Positions 8,346-17,128 of a DNA stretch of 64,000 nt are shown in pieces. The notes below the pieces were generated by a model. It searched no databases, had not been told where the DNA came from, and worked only from the letters and a program-made list of their open reading frames with translations. The stretch is from Anabaena sp. PCC 7108 (lineage in GTDB: Bacteria > Cyanobacteriota > Cyanobacteriia > Cyanobacteriales > Nostocaceae). Numbering within the stretch: the first letter of the stretch is position 1; the number at the start of each line of letters is the position of its first letter. Location of the stretch: assembly GCF_000332135.1 (NCBI RefSeq), contig NZ_KB235896.1, forward strand, positions 3,853,727-3,917,726, written 5' to 3'. A program made the position numbers and the translations under genes.

Positions 8346-10574
8346 CTATACCATAGGCAATATAACAGTGACTGTTGTACCATTACCGGAATCACTGACA
8401 ATTTTTAAACTACCTCCGTGTAAATCTACGCATTTTTGAACAACCACCAAACCTAATCCTGTACCGGGAATATTACGAACATTTTTACCTCGATGAAACG
8501 GTTCAAATAATTGATTTTGATCAGTTACAGGAATGCCAATTCCTTGATCAGAAATTTTAATTATTACTTCTTGTTTCTCAAAAATAAGAGAAAAATCAAC
8601 TGAAGTATTTTCTGGAGAATATTTAATAGCATTTGATAACAGATTTCCTAAAATTGAACGCAATAATTTTTCATCTAAATATGCTTTTTCCCAGTTGCCT
8701 TCACAAATAAAAGTAAGTTTATGTCGAGAGGCATCACTCAGACGTATTTCTTCAACAAATTGACGTGAAAATTGTTCTAAATCTAGATATTTAGGGTTAA
8801 ATTCCAAGTTGCCAGTTTCGGCTCGATTGATGGTTAAAATATCATCAAGAAGCTGCACCATATTTTTTACAGAATCTTGAATGCGGTGTAAATTGCGAGT
8901 TCTTTTTTGGTCATCTTGCCAAGCATGGGGAGAATTTTCTAGCAACTGAGCAGCTGCTAAGGTAACACTTAATGGTGTCCTAAATTCATGAGATGCCATT
9001 GAAAAAAAACGAATTTTCATAGAGCTTAATTCTTTTTCTTTTTCCAATGCTAATCGTACTTCTTCTAATCGTTTGCGTTCGGTAATATCACGAGAATTAA
9101 CAACAATGCACGTTAGTTCAGAATCATCAACAAATTTCTGACTAATAGCTTCTAAAGTTCGCCAAGAACCATCTTCATGACGATAGCGAAATTCTACAGG
9201 TAAGGGAACATCAGGATTTTTAATGGCATTGGTAATGTGATAACAAGTTGTTACGAAATCATCAGGATGAATAGATGCAAAAAAGTTTTGATGAATCAAA
9301 TTAGCAGATTGATAACCTAAGACTTTTTCTACCGATGGACTAATATATTGAATAGTTCCATCTGTATCGAGAATAGTAATAACATCTAGGGCATTTTCGA
9401 TTAGTGAGCGAAATCTTTCTTCACTTCTTCGTAATGCTTTACTAATGCGATTTCTTTCTGTAATGTCAGCGACAACTGCTACTATACCGCTAATTATTCC
9501 CATACTATTGCGAAGAGGAGCGGCTGAAAATACAATATCAATTAATGAACCATCTTTTTTATATCTGCTTACTTCTAAACTAGGAGGTGTGATACCTTCA
9601 GCAACATTTTGTTTAATTTTTTTATATTCTTCCAAATCTTCAGACATGATAGGGTTCGGCTGATCTAATATTTCTATTTCAGTCCAACCAAACATCCTTT
9701 CGGCTGCTGGATTCCAGATTTTGACATTGTTGTTTAAATCTAGGGTAAAAATAGCACGGGGTGAAGCAGCAATCAGAGATTGAAGGGTTTGATTAGTGTG
9801 ATTTAAAGCAACTTCAGTCCGTTTGCGTTCAGCAATTTCTGCTCGTAAAGAATTATTGGTTTTAGCTAGTTCTTCTGTGCGTCGTTGGACTCGGTTTTCT
9901 AGTTCTATATTCAGTTCTTGTAATTGTTCGTAGAGTTCTGACTGTTGAATTGCGATCGCAACTTGATTCGCTAATTGTACCATCAATTCAACTTCCCAAG
10001 GTTGCCATTCACGGGTATGACTACATTGGTGAGCAATCAACAAACCCCAAAGATAAGGTTGAGAATGGGGAACAACTTCCCGAACTTCTTGCAATATTGG
10101 TACTACCAATTTAGCTTTCACACCAAACTGTTTCACAAATTCTGCTAAACATGAATCTACATCGCTTTGATTAATATCAGTAATAGCACGGGTTTTTCCT
10201 TGAGTGTAGGCTTGATGATATTCTTTAGGAAAGACTTCTGCCGGAAATGTTTCTCCCAAAATACAAGGATAATCAGGTGATACTGTTTCGGTAATCGCGC
10301 TACCAGTTCCGTCTTCCCAAAGCCGATAAATCAGCACTCTGTCAGCTTGGAGAAACTGTTTTACCTCTGCAACTGTGGTGACTAGAACTTCATCTAAATT
10401 CAGAGATTTACGAATTTGGTGAGCTATTTGACTAACTAGACGTTCTCTTTCTGTTTGCTGTCGGAGGATATTTTCTGCTTGTTGTCGTTGAGTTATTTGT
10501 CGTTGTAGAAGGTAGTAAGTTGTGAACAGGGTGATGATAAATAATCCAATTGCAACACCGAATAGATTGAGCAT
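8346..10574 (-). CDS. Membrane-anchored GAF-PAS-PAS sensor histidine kinase
   Basis: Encodes 742 aa. One N-terminal transmembrane helix (~2-22), a short coiled coil, a phytochrome-type GAF (~45-212), a heptad linker (~213-260), two PAS domains with C-terminal extensions (~262-375 and ~385-500), a HisKA domain with phospho-acceptor H529 (FSMASHEFRTP), then HATPase_c with DQGIGIP and GTGLGL boxes. In the GAF, DINQSDVDSCLAEF places C142 exactly where bilin-binding GAF domains have their canonical cysteine, but Leu replaces the usual His after it and no DXCF motif is seen. No receiver domain is attached. It is divergent from the Panacea operon and may act on an unlinked regulator. Confidence 0.88.
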   Translation of the reverse strand: MLNLFGVAIGLFIITLFTTYYLLQRQITQRQQAENILRQQTERERLVSQIAHQIRKSLNLDEVLVTTVAEVKQFLQADRVLIYRLWEDGTGSAITETVSPDYPCILGETFPAEVFPKEYHQAYTQGKTRAITDINQSDVDSCLAEFVKQFGVKAKLVVPILQEVREVVPHSQPYLWGLLIAHQCSHTREWQPWEVELMVQLANQVAIAIQQSELYEQLQELNIELENRVQRRTEELAKTNNSLRAEIAERKRTEVALNHTNQTLQSLIAASPRAIFTLDLNNNVKIWNPAAERMFGWTEIEILDQPNPIMSEDLEEYKKIKQNVAEGITPPSLEVSRYKKDGSLIDIVFSAAPLRNSMGIISGIVAVVADITERNRISKALRRSEERFRSLIENALDVITILDTDGTIQYISPSVEKVLGYQSANLIHQNFFASIHPDDFVTTCYHITNAIKNPDVPLPVEFRYRHEDGSWRTLEAISQKFVDDSELTCIVVNSRDITERKRLEEVRLALEKEKELSSMKIRFFSMASHEFRTPLSVTLAAAQLLENSPHAWQDDQKRTRNLHRIQDSVKNMVQLLDDILTINRAETGNLEFNPKYLDLEQFSRQFVEEIRLSDASRHKLTFICEGNWEKAYLDEKLLRSILGNLLSNAIKYSPENTSVDFSLIFEKQEVIIKISDQGIGIPVTDQNQLFEPFHRGKNVRNIPGTGLGLVVVQKCVDLHGGSLKIVSDSGNGTTVTVILPMV

Positions 10575-10784
10575 AAGGATGTGTTATGAAAATCGTGTGA
10601 GTAAGAAGGGCTTGACATATACTAGTTATTTATGGTAACTTTGTACTATACAGTGATATTATAATTTCCAGTTATAATAGACTTATCCAAGTAGTAAACT
10701 TTAATATGACTTGTATAGAGCTTATATAAAGTCGAAATTTAATTTTATTATCAACGATAATAGTAGTTTGTTTGAGGAACTAAT

Positions 10785-11243
10785 ATGGCTACAGTATTTG
10801 ATGTTGCTCGTTATATCCTTGAAAAACAAGGTGAAATTACATCAATGAAACTTCAAAAGCTTGTCTATTATAGTCAAGCATGGAATTTAGTATGGGATGA
10901 GTCTGAGTTGTTTGAAGAAAGAATTGAGGCTTGGGCTAACGGAGCAGTAGTTCGAGATTTATATAACCTTCATAAAGGTAAGTTTAAGGTTAATAAGGAA
11001 TCTTTTACAGAAGGGAATAGCAATGCGCTGACAGATAGCGAAAAAGAGAATATTGATAAGGTCTTAGATTTTTATGGGGATTATACAGCACAGCAACTTA
11101 GTGACATTAATCACCAAGAAGATCCTTGGATAAATGCAAGAGGTGATTTACCAGCTATGGCAATCTGTAATAATGAAATAACTAGAGATGCAATTTTTGA
11201 ATATCATTCTGGAATTTGGAATGAACCAGAATCAGATGAGTAA
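10785..11243 (+). CDS. Panacea (DUF4065) domain protein, candidate antitoxin
   Basis: Encodes 152 aa and is a whole-length Panacea domain: KLQKLVYYSQAWNLVW at ~22-37, then EAWANGAVVRDLYN, features shared with the SocA/GepA-like family. Panacea proteins are known as antitoxins that pair with varied toxins and neutralise them directly. A GAGGA ribosome binding site stands just before the ATG. The stop overlaps the next gene's start in ATGAGTAA, a coupled arrangement typical of toxin-antitoxin pairs. The 210-bp upstream gap is very AT-rich and shared with the divergent kinase. Assignment to the family is firm; the antitoxin role is inferred from context. Confidence 0.85.
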   Translation: MATVFDVARYILEKQGEITSMKLQKLVYYSQAWNLVWDESELFEERIEAWANGAVVRDLYNLHKGKFKVNKESFTEGNSNALTDSEKENIDKVLDFYGDYTAQQLSDINHQEDPWINARGDLPAMAICNNEITRDAIFEYHSGIWNEPESDE

Positions 11244-11811
11244 AAAAGAAGAGCGAATTAAGCGACAAGATGAGAAAAAATCAAAAGAAAAAGACAAAAA
11301 AGTTAGATTGGCACAAAATATTGAAGTGTCAAGTAAGTTAGTTCGGGTTACAGGGAAACCTGACTTAACAAAAATACCAAGAAGTGTTAATGCTAATGAT
11401 TATAACAACCATTATTTTTCATGGTGTGTATCAAAAGCTGATTTGGAAGGTGTATGGAGTTGGGGCGAAGCAAGGAAGGGGGAAAAAGAAGAATACTTAG
11501 ATAACATAAAAAGTCATCTTCAGTCTTTGAATAACAATTCATGGAAAGAGGTTGAAACTCAAACATATAACGGTGCATCAAACTATCGAAAGATAGTAAA
11601 TAAGTCTCAAGCTTTAAATTCCATTTGCGAAGAAGCTCAAGAACGTTGGAAAGATCATTGGAAAGATATTGAAACAAGTTCACAATTTGAAGAATTGTTT
11701 AGATTAAGATCGGGTACAAGCAGAAGAATCTGGGGAGTTAGAGTGCAACATCATTTTTTCGCAGTTTGGTACGAGAAACATCACAAAATATGTCCTATTG
11801 AGAGTGATTAG
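11236..11811 (+). CDS. Panacea-linked protein, candidate toxin of unknown activity
   Basis: Encodes 191 aa from the ATG at 11236, which overlaps the upstream stop by 8 bp; an in-frame start at 11188 lies deep in the Panacea gene and is unlikely. Residues 1-~30 are almost all Lys/Glu/Arg, a charged helix. The middle has HYFSWCVSKADLEGVWSWG, and the C terminus (FRLRSGTSRRIWGVRVQHHF, then AVWYEKHHKICPIE) has the beta-strand, Arg/His-rich look of small RNA-acting toxins. I cannot assign it to RelE, MazF, PIN, Fic or RelA/SpoT folds from motifs. Translational coupling to the Panacea protein makes a toxin the leading reading. Confidence 0.75.
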   Translation: MSKKEERIKRQDEKKSKEKDKKVRLAQNIEVSSKLVRVTGKPDLTKIPRSVNANDYNNHYFSWCVSKADLEGVWSWGEARKGEKEEYLDNIKSHLQSLNNNSWKEVETQTYNGASNYRKIVNKSQALNSICEEAQERWKDHWKDIETSSQFEELFRLRSGTSRRIWGVRVQHHFFAVWYEKHHKICPIESD

Positions 11812-11877
11812 TGCGATCTCTTCGCTGGCTGTAAACATCGCAAATCTCGTAGAACACCTTAATGAATTTTACCCTAT

Positions 11878-12333
11878 TTACATATTCAAAATCATCCGAA
11901 TCCTTTCTTTAACTACCTGGTCTGATTCTTCCGTCATAGCTTGGTAAAGGATAGTATTAATTTCCTTTGTCGCAATTCCTCCCAAAGAAACCGCCGCCGC
12001 ATAACGCAACGCCCAATCTTCAGCATTTAATAAAGCCCAAGAAAGCTTATCAATTGCCTTTTGTCTTTTTTCAGAGTCAGTAGTGGAAATCACCATCTGT
12101 TCTAAGCCCCTAGCCGCCACACGACGCACATTTCCTTGGCAGTGATTAGCAACTTCTACACCTACTACATCCACTAGCAAATCTAAAGCCAAATCATCAC
12201 CAAGTTCGGCAAGAATGCTGATAATTCGTGCCTGTATATTCTGATTTGGGCAAATGTGATAAGCCTCAATCAAAGATTCCAGACTTAGGAATGCAAGTTG
12301 ATCTAATGTTATGTCTGTTTGTACATTTATCAT
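11878..12333 (-). CDS. pecF: Phycoviolobilin lyase-isomerase subunit PecF
   Basis: Encodes 151 aa of HEAT-like repeats. With PecE it attaches phycocyanobilin to Cys84 of PecA and isomerises it to phycoviolobilin. The motif NHCQGN (N63-N68), with adjacent His and Cys linked to the isomerase activity of PecF, is intact, which separates it from CpcF-type lyases. It is last in pecBACEF, 35 bp after pecE. In-frame stops just upstream rule out a longer form, so the protein is compact. Role known for the family; activity here inferred from the motif and position. Confidence 0.9.
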   Translation of the reverse strand: MINVQTDITLDQLAFLSLESLIEAYHICPNQNIQARIISILAELGDDLALDLLVDVVGVEVANHCQGNVRRVAARGLEQMVISTTDSEKRQKAIDKLSWALLNAEDWALRYAAAVSLGGIATKEINTILYQAMTEESDQVVKERIRMILNM

Positions 12334-12368
12334 ATCTGTGAGGTTTGGTAATGAGAATTATTAATTAT

Positions 12369-13151
12369 TTAAAGTTGGATTAAAAGTTGATCAATTATTT
12401 GAAATAGATTTTGTGTTGCTTGTTGTTTTTCAAACTCTGATTTATCGCTTTCTAATACTGTTTCTAAAATACGTTTCAGGTTTAACAACTTAAGACTATT
12501 ACCAACTTTTGCTTGCACAATTGCTTCAGCCGCTTGTATGTGACCAATTGCCCCTAAATCAAAAGCCGCAGCCCAGCGCAAATAGGGATTTTCATGGTTA
12601 AGATTTTCAATAATGCGTTCTAAATATTCCGGTTTTTGGGTGATGAGATAAAGATAACGAGCCGCAGCACATTGAACTCGTTCTGAGGAATGCTGTAAAA
12701 ATGGCTCAACCAAAGGACGTGCTTCTATTACCCGCAATTCTCCCAAGGCTTCAATTAAAGCTTCGTAGGGTTGGGATTTACCAGATTGCAAAAGTTTTAA
12801 TAGGGGAAAAGCAGCAGTGGAATCGCCAATTTTCCCTAAAGCCTCAATGACAACTTCGCGCAATTGTTGATCTTCATCACAGTTTAGGGCATCTAGTAAT
12901 GCGGGTACTGCTTGAATATTTTTGAGTTGTCCTAAAGCACGCGCAGCTTGACGACGTAAGGGATAGCCACCTTGGACTGTGCGATAACGGACATCTTGAA
13001 GTTGATGACAAAGTGCTGCACAGGCTGATTGAATTTGATGTTTTCCTAACCACCAAGCAGCGTAATATCTAATTTGATTATCCTCGTTATCTAAGGATGC
13101 GATAGCAGTTTCAGGTGAGAGAATGGGTTCAGTAGGAGAAGTAGTAACCAT
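12369..13151 (-). CDS. pecE: Phycoviolobilin lyase-isomerase subunit PecE
   Basis: Encodes 260 aa, a chain of about six HEAT/PBS-lyase repeats (for example QIRYYAAWWLGKHQIQSACA and EALGKIGDSTAAFPLL). PecE is the partner of PecF in the heterodimeric lyase that loads phycoviolobilin on PecA; CpcE is its paralogue for phycocyanin. Assignment to PecE rather than CpcE rests on its place between pecC and pecF. The 90-bp gap to pecC contains three AACAGGATG-type units, an intra-operonic short repeat. ATG at 13149-13151 is the natural start. Confidence 0.9.
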   Translation of the reverse strand: MVTTSPTEPILSPETAIASLDNEDNQIRYYAAWWLGKHQIQSACAALCHQLQDVRYRTVQGGYPLRRQAARALGQLKNIQAVPALLDALNCDEDQQLREVVIEALGKIGDSTAAFPLLKLLQSGKSQPYEALIEALGELRVIEARPLVEPFLQHSSERVQCAAARYLYLITQKPEYLERIIENLNHENPYLRWAAAFDLGAIGHIQAAEAIVQAKVGNSLKLLNLKRILETVLESDKSEFEKQQATQNLFQIIDQLLIQL

Positions 13152-13241
13152 TTGAGAATCAGGATTTACAGGATTAAAGGATGAACAGGATGAACAGGAT
13201 GAATTTGAAGATGATTAGTTCATCCTGTCTATCCAGCACTT

Positions 13242-14075
13242 TTACAATGGCTTGACGCTGATAATTTTGCCGCCTTGTTTGTGAATTTGCTGATATTTTT
13301 GGGAGAGTTGATCAAAGGATACGGTGTAAACTTGACGGCTACGACGTACTGCTACTTTTGTACCAACACCACCAGCGATGACTTCCATCACATACATCCG
13401 GTTGTCTCCGCGAGCGGAGGAACTATTTAATTGTCCACCACCAATAGCAGATGCAGATCTAATATATGTGGTAGGAGGAACAATAGTATTAGGCAAATTC
13501 ATTGCCAGTTGTTGTCTTAAGCGGGGGGTTTTTGAGCCAGCATTATCGCTGTTACCATTACCCCGATATAGTGTAAACAAGCGGTTGAATCCTACTTGTT
13601 TCATGCCAGGAATTGACTTAAAACCACGGAAGTAGGGAACTGTATTATCACCAAAGGCGCTGGTGTATTCTACACTGTCGATGTAAGAGTCTATTTCTGC
13701 ATCGTAGCCTTGGGAAGCATAGATATCGGTATGATAAGCAATTTCTGACTGATCGTAGGGAGCGCGTCCTAACAAGTGCTTATAATTCAGTTCAATGAAG
13801 CGAATTTGGGAGTTGTTATAAAAAAATCGCTCTTTGTAAAATTCTGATTTTGCTAATGTTTGCACAAATTGGCGTACACTAATTTGTCCATTGCGAAGCA
13901 TTGATTCTGCATTAGCAAAAGTTCCGCCAATATAAACTCTTTCACGTCCAAATACGTGTTCGTAAGTGGCTTTAAATATCTGTTGTAATTCGTCTTCGCT
14001 GTAATTAAGGCGTAGTTCGATTTTTGTGTCTAAAACCGCACTGATGCCTAACCTTTGTTCCATTGAAAGGGTCAT
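13242..14075 (-). CDS. pecC: Phycoerythrocyanin-associated rod linker PecC
   Basis: Encodes 277 aa. Residues ~20-150 are the Pfam PBS linker domain ([60 protein letters not shown]). Residues ~220-277 are the small CpcD-like linker domain ending [20 protein letters not shown]. This two-domain layout is that of the ~34 kDa rod linkers. PecC joins the phycoerythrocyanin disc to the rest of the phycobilisome rod and tunes its spectrum. It follows pecA by 79 bp, with a hairpin in the gap. Confidence 0.95.
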   Translation of the reverse strand: MTLSMEQRLGISAVLDTKIELRLNYSEDELQQIFKATYEHVFGRERVYIGGTFANAESMLRNGQISVRQFVQTLAKSEFYKERFFYNNSQIRFIELNYKHLLGRAPYDQSEIAYHTDIYASQGYDAEIDSYIDSVEYTSAFGDNTVPYFRGFKSIPGMKQVGFNRLFTLYRGNGNSDNAGSKTPRLRQQLAMNLPNTIVPPTTYIRSASAIGGGQLNSSSARGDNRMYVMEVIAGGVGTKVAVRRSRQVYTVSFDQLSQKYQQIHKQGGKIISVKPL

Positions 14076-14099
14076 GGTTTTAACTCCTTATGATCAAAT

Positions 14100-14133
14100 A
14101 AGGGGAAAAGAAAGTATTTTTCCCTTTCCCCTT
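14100..14133 (-). terminator. Stem-loop between pecA and pecC, probable attenuator
   Basis: On the minus strand AAGGGGAAAG pairs with CTTTTCCCCTT across a short loop (14100-14133). It sits just after the abundant subunit genes and before the linker gene. Hairpins in this place are known in phycobiliprotein operons, where they end or stabilise most transcripts so linkers are made in smaller amounts than subunits. Here the role is inferred from position; there is no long U run. Confidence 0.55.
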
Positions 14134-14154
14134 ACTGGTTTAACTTGTAAATTT

Positions 14155-14643
14155 TTAGCTCAATGCGTTGATAGCATAGTTGAGGTAAATGTTAGCTTCT
14201 CCAGCGACATCACCTGATAGGCCGTTGTTGTCACGGACAAATTCCAATGCGGCTACATACCAACTGGGAGATAAACCCAAAGCAGCATTAAATTCTTTTA
14301 CACCGGCAACTACATACTCATCTAGTGGTCCTGTGCCACCAACCACACAGCAATAGCTGATGGTGCGGAGGTAATGGCTGATGTCACGAACGCATTTTGA
14401 TTTACCTTCGGGGGTGGAAGCGTACTGAGAACCCTGCATTTGGGTGGTGTAGGGGAATTTTTTGTACACGTGGTTAGCAGCAGCTTCTGCCCATGCTTGA
14501 CCGTTTTGGTTAAAGGCTTTAGCAGCATTTAATCCAGCTTGAGCGCGGCTAAAACGACCGAAAAGAGATTGTACTTCAGTGTTTCCTAAGTATGCGCCAC
14601 GAGAATCAGCAGCAGCAATAGCCTCGGTTAGAGGGGTCTTCAT
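14155..14643 (-). CDS. pecA: Phycoerythrocyanin alpha subunit
   Basis: Encodes 162 aa. It is the light-harvesting alpha subunit carrying phycoviolobilin at C84 (GKSKCVRDI). It is PecA rather than CpcA: the text reads [37 protein letters not shown] and [20 protein letters not shown], as in known PecA proteins. Start ATG 14643 is preceded by AGGAGAATT on the minus strand. It lies 57 bp after pecB, as the second gene of the operon. Located in the phycobilisome rod on the thylakoid surface. Confidence 0.97.
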   Translation of the reverse strand: MKTPLTEAIAAADSRGAYLGNTEVQSLFGRFSRAQAGLNAAKAFNQNGQAWAEAAANHVYKKFPYTTQMQGSQYASTPEGKSKCVRDISHYLRTISYCCVVGGTGPLDEYVVAGVKEFNAALGLSPSWYVAALEFVRDNNGLSGDVAGEANIYLNYAINALS

Positions 14644-14700
14644 GGTTAAAATTCTCCTGAAAATGTATTATTGATGATCAAATCAAAATTCAATTTAAAA

Positions 14701-15219
14701 TTAAGCAACTGCTGCTGCTGCACGATCAAAGTAACTAGCTACTTCAGACATCAAGTTGCTGCAATCACCACGGGTAATACCATTGCTGTCATTAGCAATA
14801 GCGATCGCTGCATCTTTCATTTTACCAATGCCGGAAGCAACGGTAGCACCTGGTGTTCCTAATGCTTGATAGGTTTCGCGCAAACCGTTCAAACAACGAT
14901 CATCCATAGTGCTGGCATCTCCAGTAGCTACGGAATAGGTGACATAACGTAAAATGAAGCCTAAGTCACGAATACAAGCTGCTTGGTTGCGGTGGTGGAA
15001 ACAAGCGCCGCCAGGACCAAATACGTTAGGTTGTTCAGCTACTAATGCCCGATAAGCATTGGCTGTAATTGCGGAAGCGTTGCTGGTTAAACGGTTTACT
15101 ACATCTAACCGTTTGTTACTGTCTGCAACCATAGCAGAGAGAGCGTTAATTTGATCATCGCTCAAATATGCGCCTTGGCGATCGCTTTGTTCAACCACTC
15201 TAGAAAAAGCATCAAGCAT
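14701..15219 (-). CDS. pecB: Phycoerythrocyanin beta subunit
   Basis: Encodes 172 aa from ATG 15219, which is preceded by AGGAG; a TTG two codons upstream is not needed. It binds two phycocyanobilins, at C82 (AACIRDLG; Cys84 in consensus numbering) and C153 (GDCSNLMS; Cys155 in consensus numbering). The segment [18 protein letters not shown] is typical of PecB and unlike CpcB. First gene of pecBACEF. The leader and promoter lie in the 331-bp gap shared with a divergent response regulator. Confidence 0.97.
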   Translation of the reverse strand: MLDAFSRVVEQSDRQGAYLSDDQINALSAMVADSNKRLDVVNRLTSNASAITANAYRALVAEQPNVFGPGGACFHHRNQAACIRDLGFILRYVTYSVATGDASTMDDRCLNGLRETYQALGTPGATVASGIGKMKDAAIAIANDSNGITRGDCSNLMSEVASYFDRAAAAVA

Positions 15220-15550
15220 CTTCAATTTCTCCTAAATTTTTAGGTTTTGGAAACTAGACATTTCCTTTACCCGCCTTGATTTAGAAGATTAAGGGGTCTG
15301 GTGTAAATAAATAGGTAAGAAAATTGTAAATAAATCGGAAAGATTAGTATAAAAACTAAAATCGTTACAATTCGCAATTGAATTTGTTAAGAAGTATTGC
15401 AGATTTAGAAGAAGTATTTTCTGACTCACATCCTCAAAGTTCCGCTTTTTGCGGCTTTTATGGCTAAAATGTCCTAATTTACTGACCAATAAACCCAGCC
15501 CTTTTCCTGTAAAGTTATGATTAAGATTTGCTCTCTAGTCATCTACTCCG
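15220..15550. promoter_or_regulatory. Divergent control region of pecB and the response regulator
   Basis: This AT-rich gap separates pecB (minus) from an OmpR-type regulator (plus) and must hold the pec promoter, since no pec gene lies further upstream. A GGAGA-type ribosome site stands before pecB. I could not pin a single -10 or operator by eye. A 66-codon minus-strand frame in it (15289-15489) has no features of a real gene. Confidence 0.5.
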
Positions 15551-16252
15551 ATGAGGATTCTTTTAGTTGAAGACGATATTCGTTTGGCTGAAACGCTGGC
15601 AGAGGCACTCACAGACCAGCTTTATGTTGTTGATATTGCCACAGATGGAGAAGCAGGTTGGGATTGTACCAAAGCTCTAAACTATGACCTGCTGCTGTTG
15701 GATCTGATGTTACCGGAAATTGATGGTATTACTCTGTGCCATCGATTGCGATCGCATGGCTATAAAATGCCTGTGTTGATGATCACCGCCTGTGATACAA
15801 TCAGCCAGAAAATCACGGGCTTAGATGCCGGAGCAGATGACTATATCATTAAACCTGTTGACTTGGGCGAATTGTTTGCTCGAATTCGTGCTTTGTTGCG
15901 CCGAGGGAACACAGTTTCCCCTCCCATTCTAGAATGGGGAAATCTGCAACTCAACCCCAGTACTTATGAGGTAAGTTACGATGGTAATCCTGTTCATTTC
16001 ACACCCAAAGAATACAGTTTAATGGAATTGCTACTGCGAAATGGTAGACGAGTCCTGAGTCGCAGCCTGATAATTGAACATATTTGGAGAACGGAAACAT
16101 CTCCTGATGAACATACTGTAAAAGTTCATCTCAGAAGTGTACGACAGAAACTCAAAGCAGTCGGCGCACCTGAAGATTTTATTGAAACCATGCACGGTAT
16201 GGGCTATCGTCTTAAATCTTGGAGTGAAAAACCATTTATCAATCAGTGTTAA
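15551..16252 (+). CDS. OmpR/PhoB-family response regulator
   Basis: Encodes 233 aa. The receiver domain (1-~115) has the acidic pocket E7/D8/D9, phospho-acceptor D51 (LLLLDLMLPEIDG) and K101 (DDYIIKPVD). A winged-helix DNA-binding domain (~125-225) carries FTPKEYSLMELLLRNGRR and ends MHGMGYRLK. No kinase gene is next to it. It is divergent from pecB across 331 bp, so control of phycoerythrocyanin genes is a reasonable guess, in the manner of RppA-like regulators, but not shown by sequence. The stop is 75 bp ahead of rsmE. Confidence 0.93.
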   Translation: MRILLVEDDIRLAETLAEALTDQLYVVDIATDGEAGWDCTKALNYDLLLLDLMLPEIDGITLCHRLRSHGYKMPVLMITACDTISQKITGLDAGADDYIIKPVDLGELFARIRALLRRGNTVSPPILEWGNLQLNPSTYEVSYDGNPVHFTPKEYSLMELLLRNGRRVLSRSLIIEHIWRTETSPDEHTVKVHLRSVRQKLKAVGAPEDFIETMHGMGYRLKSWSEKPFINQC

Positions 16253-16327
16253 TTTAAGAAAGGTTAATCAACAAAAATTTGATTTTAGATCCAATCCCAA
16301 ATTTAAAATCCCCAATCTAAAATCATC

Positions 16328-17035
16328 ATGTCTCAACTCCAACGCATCACTGTTAATCCTTCCCAACTTCAAGAAACCCAGCTTTTATTAACACCCCAAC
16401 AACAGCACTATTTATTGCGGGTATTACGGTTGCGGGATGGTGATAAATTTATTGCTATGGATGGAATCGGGAAATGGTGGTTAGCACAGTTAACAGGAGA
16501 ACAAGGGGAGATTTTAGAATTACTTGCGGTGAAAACAGAGTTACCTGTATCTATCACTTTAATGATGGCTTTACCGAAAGGAAATGGCTTTGATGATGTG
16601 ATTCGCTGTTGTACAGAGTTAGGAGTAACTTGTATTCTACCGATTTTGAGCGATCGCACCTTATTAAATCCCAGTCCACAAAAACTAGAACGCTGGCGAC
16701 GCATTGCCGCAGAAGCCGCTGAACAATCAGAACGGGCTTTTGTTCCCACGATTTTAGAGCCTGTAGCTTTTAGCAATGCCATCAATGAATATAAAATAAA
16801 TCACCGTTATATTTGTGAAGCTCGTGGTGATTATCCACATTTAAACCAAATTATGAATATATTATCTGGTGAAATTATAATTGCGACAGGCCCTGAAGGA
16901 GGATGGACAGACAAAGAAATTGAGATAGCTGTAACAGCGGGATTTCAACCTGTTTCCCTAGGAAATCGGATTTTGCGAGCAGTCACCGCCCCAATTGTCG
17001 CCATATCGTTAATTGCTGCTACTTGTGAAGTATAA
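16328..17035 (+). CDS. rsmE: 16S rRNA m3U1498 methyltransferase RsmE
   Basis: Encodes 235 aa. It N3-methylates U1498 of 16S rRNA in the 30S decoding region using S-adenosylmethionine. The N-terminal PUA-like part contains QQQHYLLRVLRLRDGD; the C-terminal SPOUT methyltransferase domain has the trefoil-knot signature TGPEGGWTDKEIE and SLGNRILRAVTAPI. Length is normal. It follows the response regulator on the same strand, and the TPR gene follows 93 bp later. Confidence 0.95.
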   Translation: MSQLQRITVNPSQLQETQLLLTPQQQHYLLRVLRLRDGDKFIAMDGIGKWWLAQLTGEQGEILELLAVKTELPVSITLMMALPKGNGFDDVIRCCTELGVTCILPILSDRTLLNPSPQKLERWRRIAAEAAEQSERAFVPTILEPVAFSNAINEYKINHRYICEARGDYPHLNQIMNILSGEIIIATGPEGGWTDKEIEIAVTAGFQPVSLGNRILRAVTAPIVAISLIAATCEV

Positions 17036-17128
17036 ATGATATATCTCAGGTATATCTCACGTAAAAGCGTATCGCTTCTCCTTACGTCTTGAAGTGAAAT
17101 ATTCTTCCCAGTGAATTAAAGGTTAGTC

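Noticed and set aside
15289-15489. 66-codon minus-strand frame in the pec control region
   Set aside because: No ribosome binding site, low complexity and random-like composition; the region is better read as promoter and leader.
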